Source: Luteitalea pratensis (lineage in GTDB: Bacteria; Acidobacteriota; Vicinamibacteria; Vicinamibacterales; Vicinamibacteraceae). Taken from it: a DNA stretch of 64,000 bases. The DNA lies in the NCBI RefSeq assembly GCF_001618865.1, contig NZ_CP015136.1, forward strand, positions 1,461,001 through 1,525,000, read 5' to 3'. Positions 16,085 through 24,161 of the stretch are shown one piece after another. The notes under the pieces are model-generated. The model did no database searches. It was given only the letters and a program-made list of their open reading frames with translations, and was not told the origin of the DNA. Every line of letters starts with the position of its first letter. The first letter of the stretch is position 1. Made by a program: the position numbers and the translations under genes.

Positions 16085-17290
16085 CTAGGACCAGCCTGCT
16101 CTCGGTAGACCCGGTGCGACTCGGAGCGCATTGGCGTGGTAGATCTTCCGCAGAACCTGGTCGGGCAACTGCATCCCGTACAGCTTCCAGAAGGCGTGGT
16201 AGTTCCGGTAGTAGTCGAAGTACTCGTCGCCGGTCTCGAAGACGCGCCAGTAGTACGGGTATTCGCGCGGCTCGTACGCGTCCTTGCCGAACAGGATCCG
16301 GTCCCGGTACTTGATGAAGAACTCCCGCGCGGCCCGCGGCTGCCGGCCGAACTCGTAAAGGACCGCTGACACTTCCAGGACCACGTTGGGCATCTGGTCG
16401 AGCGCCGCGGCGGCGCGCTTCAGGTCGTGGCCGTAGTAGCCAAAATGCGCGGCGATGTAGCGGGTCTTCGGGTTGGCCGCGAACATCCGGTCCCGCTCTC
16501 CGAGCAATTCGTCGAACGAGGGTTGTCCGGGAGCGTTGTTGCGACGGCTCGGGAAGAGCGCGAGCTCGAGCCAGCGCTCGTTCTTGTAATCCATGGAGGA
16601 GAAGAACTCCATCGGCTCCGCGGTGTGGATCAGCACCGGGATGTCGAGGCGCGCGCACGCCTGCCAGACGGGATTCATCACCGGATCGTCGAGCCTCAGC
16701 CGGCTGCCGTCGCTCTTCTTCGTGGTGAGCCCCAGGTTCTTGAAGATCTTCAGCCCGATGGCGCCGGCCTTCACCGAGGCCTCGAGGTCGGCGACCGCCT
16801 TGTCGGCCCAGCCCGGCGCGTCGGCTCGCTCCCAGTCCACGTTGGCGAACACACGGAAGCGATCCGGGTACTTGCTCGCCTTGATGTAGTCGGTCTTCTG
16901 ACGAATCGACTCGGGACTGCTGCCGCCACTCAGGTTGACGAGCACGCGCACGTTCATGGCATCGAGTTCGCCGACTAGTCGTTCGATCGTGTCCGGCGTC
17001 GGGCCGGTGTGACTGTGAATGTCCACGACCGGGAACTTCGCCTTCGGCACCAGGTGCTGCTCGGTCACCAGCGTCGATCGGGGCCGGTAATCGAGGATGC
17101 TGGGCGGCGGGAACTCCGGTTTCTGGCACCGGCCGACGCGGACCTCCGTCGTGCCTGGCGGACACTCGCCGCTGGCGTCGGGTGGCTGCGAGGGAGCCCC
17201 GCCACCACGTGGCTGGGCGACGACGCCAAGCGTCACGCCGACGATGGCGAGAGTGATGGCGCCAACCAGGGGAGAGCGAACACGGGACAT
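16085..17290 (-). CDS. Exported amidohydrolase (COG2159-like TIM-barrel hydrolase)
   Basis: 401 residues from ATG 17290. Signal peptide (GAITLAIVGVTLGVVA), then an amidohydrolase-2 barrel: FPVVDIHSHTG (HxH), GLKIFKNLGL, VLIHTAEP (His), YIAAHFGYYG (His) and ILFGKDAYEP (catalytic Asp). Relatives are decarboxylases or hydrolases acting on aromatic or lactone substrates; the substrate is not predictable here. Although the frame is open to 17425, the start is set at 17290 because the signal peptide begins there and a TAAAGT -10-like hexamer lies 7 nt upstream. Confidence 0.82.
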   Translation of the reverse strand: MSRVRSPLVGAITLAIVGVTLGVVAQPRGGGAPSQPPDASGECPPGTTEVRVGRCQKPEFPPPSILDYRPRSTLVTEQHLVPKAKFPVVDIHSHTGPTPDTIERLVGELDAMNVRVLVNLSGGSSPESIRQKTDYIKASKYPDRFRVFANVDWERADAPGWADKAVADLEASVKAGAIGLKIFKNLGLTTKKSDGSRLRLDDPVMNPVWQACARLDIPVLIHTAEPMEFFSSMDYKNERWLELALFPSRRNNAPGQPSFDELLGERDRMFAANPKTRYIAAHFGYYGHDLKRAAAALDQMPNVVLEVSAVLYEFGRQPRAAREFFIKYRDRILFGKDAYEPREYPYYWRVFETGDEYFDYYRNYHAFWKLYGMQLPDQVLRKIYHANALRVAPGLPRAGWS

Positions 17291-17297
17291 GTGCTGC

Positions 17298-17303
17298 ACT
17301 TTA
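17298..17303 (-). promoter_or_regulatory. -10-like hexamer TAAAGT, 7 nt before ATG 17290
   Basis: Minus-strand TANNNT hexamer followed by GCAGCAC and the ATG; leaderless arrangement. Confidence 0.55.
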
Positions 17304-17451
17304 CCCCGCCCGGCAGGGAGACGAGCGTGCGGCGGCGCGGCCGCGCAGTGCGGGGCGCCGAGCAGGGATCCCGCTGACGGCCGCCATGGACGCCTGCCGC
17401 ACGAGAGCGACATCATCGTCGTCACCCGTGCCCCGGCCGCCTCGGACGGGG

Positions 17452-17457
17452 TACGCT
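17452..17457 (+). promoter_or_regulatory. -10-like hexamer TACGCT, 6 nt before GTG 17464
   Basis: Supports the GTG at 17464 as the true start rather than ATG 17386. Confidence 0.5.
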
Positions 17458-17463
17458 TTCGCT

Positions 17464-17868
17464 GTGGAAACCCATGACCCCCTGAGCGTGGGCCGCCGGC
17501 TCGGCGAGATCCGGGAAGGCCTGCTGCGTCTGCACCAGAGCCTTCTCGATTGGCAGCGGCGCGCCCACGAGCGACTGCACGGCCGCATGTCGGCGACCGA
17601 GCTGTTGCAGGTGCTGTTACACGACCCGGAGTTCGCGTGGCTGCGACCGATCTCCGAGATCATCGTCCACATCGACCAGATGCTCGCCGACGAGGGCACG
17701 GCCGACGAGGACGCGATCCTCGTGCAGGTCCGCGCCCTCGCCTCGCCGGACGCCGACGGCACGCCGTACGCCCAGCGCTATCTGCAGGCCATCCAGGAAT
17801 CGCCCGACGCCGTCCTCGCCCACAAGGACCTGCTCGCGTTGTTGCGTCGCCAGCGCGCACCACGGTGA
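17464..17868 (+). CDS. Conserved hypothetical helical protein
   Basis: 134 residues from GTG 17464 (an upstream ATG at 17386 is open in frame but gives an unfolded-looking leader). Almost entirely helical, with LHQSLLDWQRRAHERLHG and LLQVLLHDPEFAWLRPISEI. I recall similar short proteins of unknown function in proteobacteria with a HDPxFAWLRPLS motif, but no activity is known to me. No signal peptide or membrane helix, so cytoplasmic. It stands alone between two minus-strand genes. Confidence 0.7.
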   Translation: METHDPLSVGRRLGEIREGLLRLHQSLLDWQRRAHERLHGRMSATELLQVLLHDPEFAWLRPISEIIVHIDQMLADEGTADEDAILVQVRALASPDADGTPYAQRYLQAIQESPDAVLAHKDLLALLRRQRAPR

Positions 17869-17879
17869 GAGACGACAAC

Positions 17880-17905
17880 GGCCGCGCCCCCTGGGGAACG
17901 CGGCC
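17880..17905. repeat. Hairpin after the hypothetical gene
   Basis: GGCCGCG and CGCGGCC arms with an inner CCCC/GGGG pairing; 11 nt after the stop codon. No T-run, so a weak candidate terminator at best. Confidence 0.4.
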
Positions 17906-17909
17906 ACCA

Positions 17910-17979
17910 CTTGAGGCTTGAGGCTTGACGCTTGAGGCTTGAGGCTTGAGGCTTCAGGTCTCAGGTCTCAGGTCTCAGG
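17910..17979. repeat. Heptad array, 10 units
   Basis: CTTGAGG twice, CTTGACG, CTTGAGG three times, CTTCAGG, TCTCAGG three times, all in one 7-nt register. Confidence 0.85.
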
Positions 17980-18026
17980 CAAGAAGGTCCGGCGAGCGGG
18001 CCTGCCAATCGAGAAGGCGGACGGAA

Positions 18027-18054
18027 GGTAGGGCCGGCGTTCCAAGCCCGGCCC
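18027..18054 (+). repeat. REP-like palindrome, family 1 (GGTAGGGCCGG...)
   Basis: GGTAGGGCCGGCGTTCCAAG followed by CCCGGCCC. Same family as the elements flanking the RAYT gene at 36.3-37.0 kb and the one at 62264. Confidence 0.7.
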
Positions 18055-18108
18055 CGATCCCGATCCGTGATACCCGGTGCCCGGTGCCCGGTGCCCGGTA
18101 TTTCCTCA
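18053..18108 (-). repeat. Heptad array, 8 units, anchored on the Oar-like receptor stop codon
   Basis: Minus strand from the stop: TGAGGAA, ATACCGG, GCACCGG three times, GTATCAC, GGATCGG, GATCGGG. The TGA stop is the start of unit 1. Confidence 0.8.
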
Positions 18109-21100
18109 GAACAGGAACTTCACCGTGAAGAACCCCGTCGTGCCCGGGTCGAACAGATCCGCCATGCGGTAGCGCGGGTCGTAAGCGTTGCTGCCGTCCG
18201 GCGACGCCAGAATCCGCGCGTTGTAGTCGTAGCCCTGCGACAAATCGACGTCGCTCAGAGAGACCGCCGACGACGCGCGCGGTGCGCCGGCGCCGCGATT
18301 CAGGTAGTTGAACTCGTGCCGCGTCGCCTTCTGGTTGAAAACGTTGAGCACGTTGAGTTCGAAGCGCATGCGTTTGTTGTTGCTGCCGACGTTGAATTCC
18401 TGCGAGAGCAGCATGTCTGTCCGTGACAGCACTGGCGTGCGCCCCATGTCGCCGCGGCCGTTGACGAACAGTGGCGTCTGGTTGGCGGAGTTGACGTAGG
18501 TCGTGAGCGGCGTGCCGCTACCGGCGTATAAAAACGCCCCAAGCTGGGTACCGAACGGCAGCATGTAGCTGCCATAGAGCTTGACGACGTGCGGGCGATC
18601 GGTCGGCAGGCGGCCGAGCACGTCGAGCGTCCCGTGTGAATCCCAGAAGATCTCGTCGATGTCCCAGGCACGGTTGGCGTTGCCACCGGGGCGGGCGACG
18701 CTGCCGGCCTGCTGCTGCGCCGTCGTCGAGGTCACGTTGGTCGTCGGCGTGTTGACTTCCTCGGACGCGGCAAGGCCCGAGTAGTTGCCGTACAGCCGGC
18801 TGTAGACGTAGCTCGCGCTCCAGAAGTAGTTGTTCGAGTAGCGCTTGTTCACCGTGAACTCGAGCGCGTCGTACTGGCGCTTCGGCTCCGGCACCAGGTA
18901 CCCAAGCGGCGTCGCGCCGGAGGGGAACTGGATGGTCGCGAGGCCACGTCCCGGGTTGCCGATGATGTACGTCTCGTCGCCATTCGCATCGACGGCGCCG
19001 ATGTCCTCGATGGTCTGCGACAAGTTGTTGTGGACGTAGTGCGCACCCACGGTGATGTTGCCACCGAGCTGAAACTCGGTGCCGATGCTCGTGCTGTCCT
19101 GATACATCGGCTTGATATCGGGATCGGTGGAATCGAAATTCGGGACGCGACGATCACGGAAACTGCCAGGTACTACCCACAAATCCGCGCCGGGCATGTT
19201 CGACAGGTTCAGGTTGCTGACGTCGGTCGTCTCCAGGCCTCGGTAGTAGATCTGCCACGTGTCGCCACCGTAGGACCCGCGCGACAACTCGTACTTGGTC
19301 CAGTCGTAGTAGCGGCCCCAGCTGCCGTAGACCTTGAAGCGGCCGTCGCCACGCACGTCGTAGCTCGCGCCGAGGCGGGGCGCCATCTTGTCACCGAAGC
19401 CGAACTCCATCGCCGGAACACCTTCCCGGAACGACGGCACGGTCTCGCTCTCGGTCCGCAGCCCGAGGTTGAGCGTCAGCTTGTTCGCAATTGTCCACTG
19501 ATCCTGCACGTACAGCGAGTAGATGTCGGCGCCGGCCTCGCCCTGCACGCCGCGGTTGTTCACCGCGTAGTAGCCGTAGGTGCCCCGCCCTTGGTTCGCC
19601 CCGGTGGGTGCAACGAAGTTGCTGTCCCAGAAGATGTCAACATACCCGCCCGGGTACACCTGGTTGGCATCGTTGATGGTCTTCTGCCAGCCGAACCCGC
19701 CCCGCAGGTTGTGCGCGCCGGCGGCGGTGAACGCATGGTTGTAGTCGGCGTTGACGAAGCCGCGCTTGGTCGTGTCGTTCTCCACGATCAACGCGCGTGG
19801 CGTGTTCTGCGTGCCCTTCGGGCCCTGCGCGCTGGGCGGGACGCCGGCCATTCCAATGTTCGAGATCTGGTAGATGTAGTTGGTCGTGTTCGGGATGCCC
19901 GTGTCCTCGTAGTTGTCGTGGAAGTAGCCGCCACGCACCGAGAAGAACGACGACGAGCTCAGCGCCACGTCCACATTGCCGGTCGTGCTCACCTGCATCG
20001 CCTTGAAGCCGCGTTCGAGGTTGACCTGGTTGGCGGCAAACGAGCTGGTGATGACGTCACGGCCGGAGCCGTCGTACGCAGGCAGCGTGCCCTCCGAGGT
20101 CGTCGGCGTGAACAGCACCGAACCCGACGACGTCACGCGCCCGGCGCGGTGGGTCACCTTGCCGAACGCCTGGGTGTAGGTCTGCGTCCGCTCGATCTCG
20201 CCAGGCTCGGTGCCATTGCTGAACAGGTACGAGTTGGTGCGGCGCGCGAATCGCGGCGAATAGGACGCGAAGAAGAACAGCTTGTCACGCAGAATCGGGC
20301 CGCCGATCGATCCGCCAAGCTCGTTCTTGTGATCGGGCTGCTTGTTGTCCTGGAAGTAGTTGACGGTCACCTCATCGCTCGGGTCGAGCACGAGCCGCTT
20401 CACCGGGCCGGCGGACAGCGGCGAGCCCTCGTAGTAGTAGTGACCCTCGCCGCGGAAGGTGTTGCCGCCCGACTTGGTCACGGCGCTGATCACCCCGCCG
20501 AGCGCGCCGCCGTACTCCGCGCCGATGCCCGCCGTCTTGACCTGCACCTCCTGCAGGAACTCGAACACCGTGTTCTGCCGCGATCGCCCGTCCACCAGGC
20601 TGTTGGTGACGACGCCGTCGACGGTGAACGCGTTCTCCGCGCCGCTCGCGCCATTGACCTGGAAGCCGCCTTCGATCTCGCCCGAGTTCACCGACGGCGC
20701 CGTCAAAGCGATCGACTGGAAGCTCCGGCCCTTCGGCATGCGATCGATTTCCTCCTCGCGCACGTTGTGGGCGACGAGGGTGCTGCGGACGTCGATATCC
20801 TGGGGCGCAGCCGAGACCTGTACCACTTCGGTCAGGTCACCGACCTTGAGCTGGGTATCGATCTTGATGGTCTTGCCGAGCGTGATCGCGACGTCGGGAA
20901 TCTCGGACTTCGCGAAGCCGGACAACTCGATGACCATCGCGTAGCGGCCCGGGTCCAGATCAGGCACGTTGTAGACGCCGTCGCCGCTGGTCACGACCGA
21001 CTTCACGGCGCCGGAGCCCTTGTTCGTAATGGTGACCGTGGTGCCGGGAAGCACCGCGCCACTGGTATCGGTGACCGTGCCGGTCAGCCCGCCGAAGCGC

Positions 21101-21177
21101 TCCTGCGCGCTGAGCGGGCGGGGGAGCAGCAGGAGCACGGCTGCTGCGGCGGTCAGGAATCTGCCCGCGAAATGCAT
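18106..21177 (-). CDS. Oar-like TonB-dependent outer-membrane receptor with carboxypeptidase-regulatory domain
   Basis: 1023 residues from ATG 21177. Signal peptide, then a CarboxypepD_reg-like domain (residues ~28-110, GGLTGTVTDTSGAVLPGTTV), a plug domain (RSTLVAHNVREEEIDRMP... GGAFTVDGV-like ENAFTVDGVVTN) and a long 22-strand barrel ending in Phe (TVKFLF). This architecture is greatly expanded in Acidobacteriota and is thought to import oligomeric carbohydrates or peptides. A strong AGGAAGGGAC ribosome site precedes the ATG, in contrast to the leaderless neighbours; the open extension to 21300 is not needed. The substrate is unknown. Confidence 0.88.
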   Translation of the reverse strand: MHFAGRFLTAAAAVLLLLPRPLSAQERFGGLTGTVTDTSGAVLPGTTVTITNKGSGAVKSVVTSGDGVYNVPDLDPGRYAMVIELSGFAKSEIPDVAITLGKTIKIDTQLKVGDLTEVVQVSAAPQDIDVRSTLVAHNVREEEIDRMPKGRSFQSIALTAPSVNSGEIEGGFQVNGASGAENAFTVDGVVTNSLVDGRSRQNTVFEFLQEVQVKTAGIGAEYGGALGGVISAVTKSGGNTFRGEGHYYYEGSPLSAGPVKRLVLDPSDEVTVNYFQDNKQPDHKNELGGSIGGPILRDKLFFFASYSPRFARRTNSYLFSNGTEPGEIERTQTYTQAFGKVTHRAGRVTSSGSVLFTPTTSEGTLPAYDGSGRDVITSSFAANQVNLERGFKAMQVSTTGNVDVALSSSSFFSVRGGYFHDNYEDTGIPNTTNYIYQISNIGMAGVPPSAQGPKGTQNTPRALIVENDTTKRGFVNADYNHAFTAAGAHNLRGGFGWQKTINDANQVYPGGYVDIFWDSNFVAPTGANQGRGTYGYYAVNNRGVQGEAGADIYSLYVQDQWTIANKLTLNLGLRTESETVPSFREGVPAMEFGFGDKMAPRLGASYDVRGDGRFKVYGSWGRYYDWTKYELSRGSYGGDTWQIYYRGLETTDVSNLNLSNMPGADLWVVPGSFRDRRVPNFDSTDPDIKPMYQDSTSIGTEFQLGGNITVGAHYVHNNLSQTIEDIGAVDANGDETYIIGNPGRGLATIQFPSGATPLGYLVPEPKRQYDALEFTVNKRYSNNYFWSASYVYSRLYGNYSGLAASEEVNTPTTNVTSTTAQQQAGSVARPGGNANRAWDIDEIFWDSHGTLDVLGRLPTDRPHVVKLYGSYMLPFGTQLGAFLYAGSGTPLTTYVNSANQTPLFVNGRGDMGRTPVLSRTDMLLSQEFNVGSNNKRMRFELNVLNVFNQKATRHEFNYLNRGAGAPRASSAVSLSDVDLSQGYDYNARILASPDGSNAYDPRYRMADLFDPGTTGFFTVKFLF

Positions 21178-21528
21178 GTCGTCCCTTCCTGCGGCCGTTC
21201 TGCGGCCGCGAAAGACGGACGTCCGCCCATGCTCACCAGAGCCGGGGCGACGACACCCGTCGCCACGCGCAGAGCACGTGACGGGGCACAAGGAGAGCAA
21301 CTCGTGAGCCGGGATCCGCGAGCTGGGGCGCTCTCGGGATGACTCATCACGCAGCTTGGACGGGCCGCGGTCGATGGGTGGTGGAGTGGAGGGCTACTCT
21401 GACGAATGGCAGATCGTGGCCGGCGGCTTCGCAGGGTCCGTGGCGAACGGGACGTGCCTGTGGTTCAACTTTCCGGAGATCCAGCCCAGCCTGCACCAAC
21501 GTCATGGATTTCCGCGCGGCCACAGCGG
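21178..21528. other. Intergenic region upstream of the Oar-like receptor
   Basis: About 350 bases. Apart from the ribosome-binding site next to 21177 I see no promoter consensus, repeat or convincing small gene. Confidence 0.4.
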
Positions 21529-22083
21529 TCACTGCGGGCCCGACGAGAGTTCCTGCGCGACCTGTCGTCCGGCTATGCGCGCGTCCTGCGTGTCCACGCG
21601 ATCCTTCTGCCACTCGTCGCCGATGGCACGGTAGAAAGCGGCGAACGCCGTGGCGGTTGTGATGCCAGGATCCGCTGCCACCTCGAGCACGTGCCTGAGT
21701 TCGTGGCCGAGTGTGATGAGTTGACGATCCTCGGCGTCCTCGAGCGTGGTCCAGCCCTCGTCGCCGTACAGGGTCACCATGAGCCACCGCCGTCCGTCCG
21801 CGCCGATGCCCATGAACCCCATGCTGCCGGCGAGATCGCCCGGTCTCCTGGGCGTCGACCTGACATACACCACCACATCCGTGCGGGAGAGTTCGTCGAG
21901 CAACTTTCCGATGGTGCGTGACCGCATCACGCCCCTGGCGATCAGGGCCTCCACCCGCCTGTCCATGGGCCGCACTTGCGCGAGCGCGTCCGAGGCAAGG
22001 ACGGGACGTGCGGACTGCGGTAAGGACAAGACGGTCGCGACCAGCACGCTCATGCGTGCGGCGCGTGAGGCCAAAGTGGTCAT
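21529..22083 (-). CDS. Small exported HExxH protein, putative metallopeptidase
   Basis: 184 residues. N-terminal hydrophobic segment (MSVLVATVLSLPQS) suggests export; ATG at residue 11 could be the start. The central motif LGHELRHVLEVA is an HExxH zinc-peptidase signature on a helix; a third ligand is not obvious. Family not recognised. Alone on the minus strand, with no Shine-Dalgarno site visible. Confidence 0.65.
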   Translation of the reverse strand: MTTLASRAARMSVLVATVLSLPQSARPVLASDALAQVRPMDRRVEALIARGVMRSRTIGKLLDELSRTDVVVYVRSTPRRPGDLAGSMGFMGIGADGRRWLMVTLYGDEGWTTLEDAEDRQLITLGHELRHVLEVAADPGITTATAFAAFYRAIGDEWQKDRVDTQDARIAGRQVAQELSSGPQ

Positions 22084-22237
22084 GCCACTTGTACGACTCA
22101 GTCGGTTCGTTTGTTCACTTTGTTAGAAAAGAAAATAGTAGAGCCGAGTATGACTCAAATGCTCGAGCTTGTGGTCGTACCTTTGGGGCGTCGTCGCAAC
22201 GCCGGAATGCCGCCAATGCTGGCCTTTCAGCCCGGGT

Positions 22238-22261
22238 GTAGGCGTCGAGCTTGCTCGACGC
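22238..22261 (+). repeat. Family-3 REP-like palindrome
   Basis: GTAGGCGTCGAGCTTGCTCG + ACGC, identical over 20 nt to the copies at 6393 and 48061. Confidence 0.75.
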
Positions 22262-22293
22262 TGCCGCGCGACTGCATGACCTCCGAACCCCAA

Positions 22294-22362
22294 GCTGGGA
22301 CAGCCGGCGCTCCAGGGCGCGAACTCGCGCGCTCTGGTAGCGGCCCGCTGTCCCAGCGGGCC
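22294..22362. repeat. Pair of family-2 REP-like palindromes (GGTAGCGSCC...)
   Basis: GCTGGGACAGCCGGCGCT (22294-22311, truncated inverted copy) and GGTAGCGGCCCGCTGTCCCA + GCGGGCC (22336-22362). A third member lies at 57739-57765. Confidence 0.65.
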
Positions 22363-22469
22363 GTGTCGTCCGACGGCAGGACGCCGACGTGGCAGCTCGG
22401 CGCTACCAGGGCCGACATCGAGAGCAGCACCGCAGCGCGTCCTGCGACACAAGCCGCGCTCAATTGAGG

Positions 22470-22475
22470 TAGGGT
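22470..22475 (+). promoter_or_regulatory. -10-like hexamer TAGGGT, 8 nt before ATG of larE
   Basis: TANNNT hexamer upstream of ATG 22484 without a Shine-Dalgarno sequence; candidate leaderless promoter of the lar operon. Confidence 0.5.
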
Positions 22476-22483
22476 GACAGCGC

Positions 22484-23353
22484 ATGGACGCAGGGTCTTC
22501 GGCTCGAGTGGAGGAGGCGCGTGTTCAAACCGTCTCCACGGACGTCGACGTCAAGTTCAGACGATTGCTCGACCGCCTCGCGCCGCTCGTGCGCGACGGG
22601 CTCATCGTGGCGTTTTCAGGCGGCGTCGACAGCGCGTTTCTGCTTTGGGCTGCCGATCGAGCGCGCCAGGCACATGGCGGCAGGGTGCTCGCGCTCACCG
22701 CAGTGTCGGCCAGCATGGCGACGGTCGAGCGCGACGATGCTCGTGATTTCGCGATGCGCCTCGGCGTCGAGCATCTGTGGCAGGAGAGCCTCGAGGTCTC
22801 GAACCCGGCCTACGTCGCCAACGACGGCTCGCGCTGCTACCACTGCAAGAGCGAACTCTTCCGGATCGGCGGCAATGTCGCGCGCGAACGCGGCTACGGC
22901 GCGCTTGCCTATGGCTACAACTTTTCCGATCGCGGCGACACGCGCCCGGGGCATCGCGCCGCACTCGAGAACGACGTGGTCTCGCCGCTGGCCGACGCCG
23001 AACTGACCAAGGACGACATCCGCGTCCTTCTGCGCGCGCATGGGTTGCCACTTGCCGACAAGCCCGCGAGCCCGTGCCTGAGTTCGCGGCTCATGACCGG
23101 TGTCGCGGTCACCCCCGGCAAGCTGGCCGATGTCGAAGCGCTCGAGGCGTTGCTGCGTACCGGCGGGCTTCGCGTCTTCCGCGTGCGGTTGCACGAAGCG
23201 GGCGCCCAGAGATTCCTGAGGCTCGAGGTTGCTCCCGACGAACTGTCGCGCGCACTCGAACTGCGTGAGGACCTCGTGCGCGAGGGCATCGCGCGCGGCT
23301 ATCGCTGGGTGACGCTCGACCTCGCGGGCTATCGCATGGGCGGAGGGACCTGA
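22484..23353 (+). CDS. larE: LarE, ATP-dependent sulfur transferase for nickel-pincer cofactor
   Basis: 289 residues. LarE adenylates and then thiolates the LarB product (pyridinium-3,5-biscarboxylic acid mononucleotide). PP-loop SGGVDS at residues 45-50 binds ATP. Three cysteines stand at C118 and C121 (RCYHCKSE) and C198 (SPCLSSR). Some LarE proteins use one sacrificial cysteine, others three cysteines holding a [4Fe-4S] cluster that carries the sulfur; the three seen here suggest the cluster type. First gene of larE-larB-larC; larB starts 4 nt after its stop. Confidence 0.93.
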   Translation: MDAGSSARVEEARVQTVSTDVDVKFRRLLDRLAPLVRDGLIVAFSGGVDSAFLLWAADRARQAHGGRVLALTAVSASMATVERDDARDFAMRLGVEHLWQESLEVSNPAYVANDGSRCYHCKSELFRIGGNVARERGYGALAYGYNFSDRGDTRPGHRAALENDVVSPLADAELTKDDIRVLLRAHGLPLADKPASPCLSSRLMTGVAVTPGKLADVEALEALLRTGGLRVFRVRLHEAGAQRFLRLEVAPDELSRALELREDLVREGIARGYRWVTLDLAGYRMGGGT

Positions 23354-23357
23354 GGCC

Positions 23358-24161
23358 ATGAATCGCGACGAGCTGTCGAGGCTCCTTGAAGCGGTCGCCT
23401 GCGGAGCCGTGAAACCGGCCGTGGCGGCAGACCAGTTGGCTGGCGGGCCGTTTCGCAGTACCGAGCTCGAGTTCGCCACCCTCGACCACCATCGCAGCCT
23501 GCGCCATCGCATGGGCGAGGTGGTCTACGGCGAGGGAAAGACCGCCGCGCAGTGCGTGGCGATCGCCGAACGTCTCGCGGCCACCGGCACGCCGGTGCTC
23601 GTGACGAGACTCGATGCCGAGCGGAGCGCGGCCCTGCGCCAACATTTTCCTGAGGGGCGCGAGAATCGCTCTGCGCGTACGTTCATCGCCAATGCTCCGG
23701 CCGTCAAAGGTTCGTCGAGCGGTGAGCCGTTCGTGGCGATCATCGCCGCAGGCACCAGCGATCTTGCGGTGGCAGAAGAGGCGGCTGAAGTGTGTGTCGC
23801 GAGCGAGACGGCGTTTGAACGTATCTGCGACGTCGGCGTGGCGGGCTTGCACCGTCTGCTCCACAAGATTCCCGAAATCCAACAGGCGTCGGCGCTCGTC
23901 GTCGTGGCCGGCATGGAAGGAGCGCTTCCGAGTGTCGTCGCGGGGCTCGTCGGCCGACCGCTGTTCGCAGTGCCGACGAGTGTTGGCTATGGCGCAAGCT
24001 TCGGAGGGCTTGCGGCGTTGCTGGCGATGCTCAACTCGTGCGCGCCGGGCGTGACTGTCGCCAACATCGATAACGGTTTCTCGGCGGCGTACGCCGCCTG
24101 CAATGTCGCCCACCTCGTGCGCGAGGCGCGCCTCGAAGGCGCACGGCGGGAGTCGCTGTGA
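23358..24161 (+). CDS. larB: LarB, nicotinic acid adenine dinucleotide carboxylase/hydrolase
   Basis: 267 residues. LarB carboxylates NaAD at C5 and hydrolyses it to the pincer precursor. The family signature ATLDHHRSLRHRMGEVVYGEG is present near residues 40-60 (related to the PurE fold), and the C-terminal PurE-like half has VVVAGMEGALPSVVAGLV and PTSVGYGASFGGLAALLAML. Its stop overlaps the GTG of larC. Confidence 0.93.
   Translation: MNRDELSRLLEAVACGAVKPAVAADQLAGGPFRSTELEFATLDHHRSLRHRMGEVVYGEGKTAAQCVAIAERLAATGTPVLVTRLDAERSAALRQHFPEGRENRSARTFIANAPAVKGSSSGEPFVAIIAAGTSDLAVAEEAAEVCVASETAFERICDVGVAGLHRLLHKIPEIQQASALVVVAGMEGALPSVVAGLVGRPLFAVPTSVGYGASFGGLAALLAMLNSCAPGVTVANIDNGFSAAYAACNVAHLVREARLEGARRESL

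Larger units (their letters stand above)
22084..22483. other. Divergent intergenic region rich in REP-like elements
   Basis: 400 bases without a gene: GCCGGAAT-type repeat near 22201-22221, family-3 REP at 22238-22261, two family-2 REP-like elements, and the lar promoter hexamer. Confidence 0.6.

Noticed and set aside
15294-17165. 623-codon minus-strand frame over the PEP-CTERM and amidohydrolase genes
   Set aside because: Runs through a terminator and intergenic repeats and yields an Arg/Pro-rich product without domain features.
19030-21342. 770-codon open frame antisense to the Oar-like receptor
   Set aside because: Composition typical of a shadow frame; the opposite strand has a full receptor with signal peptide and ribosome site.
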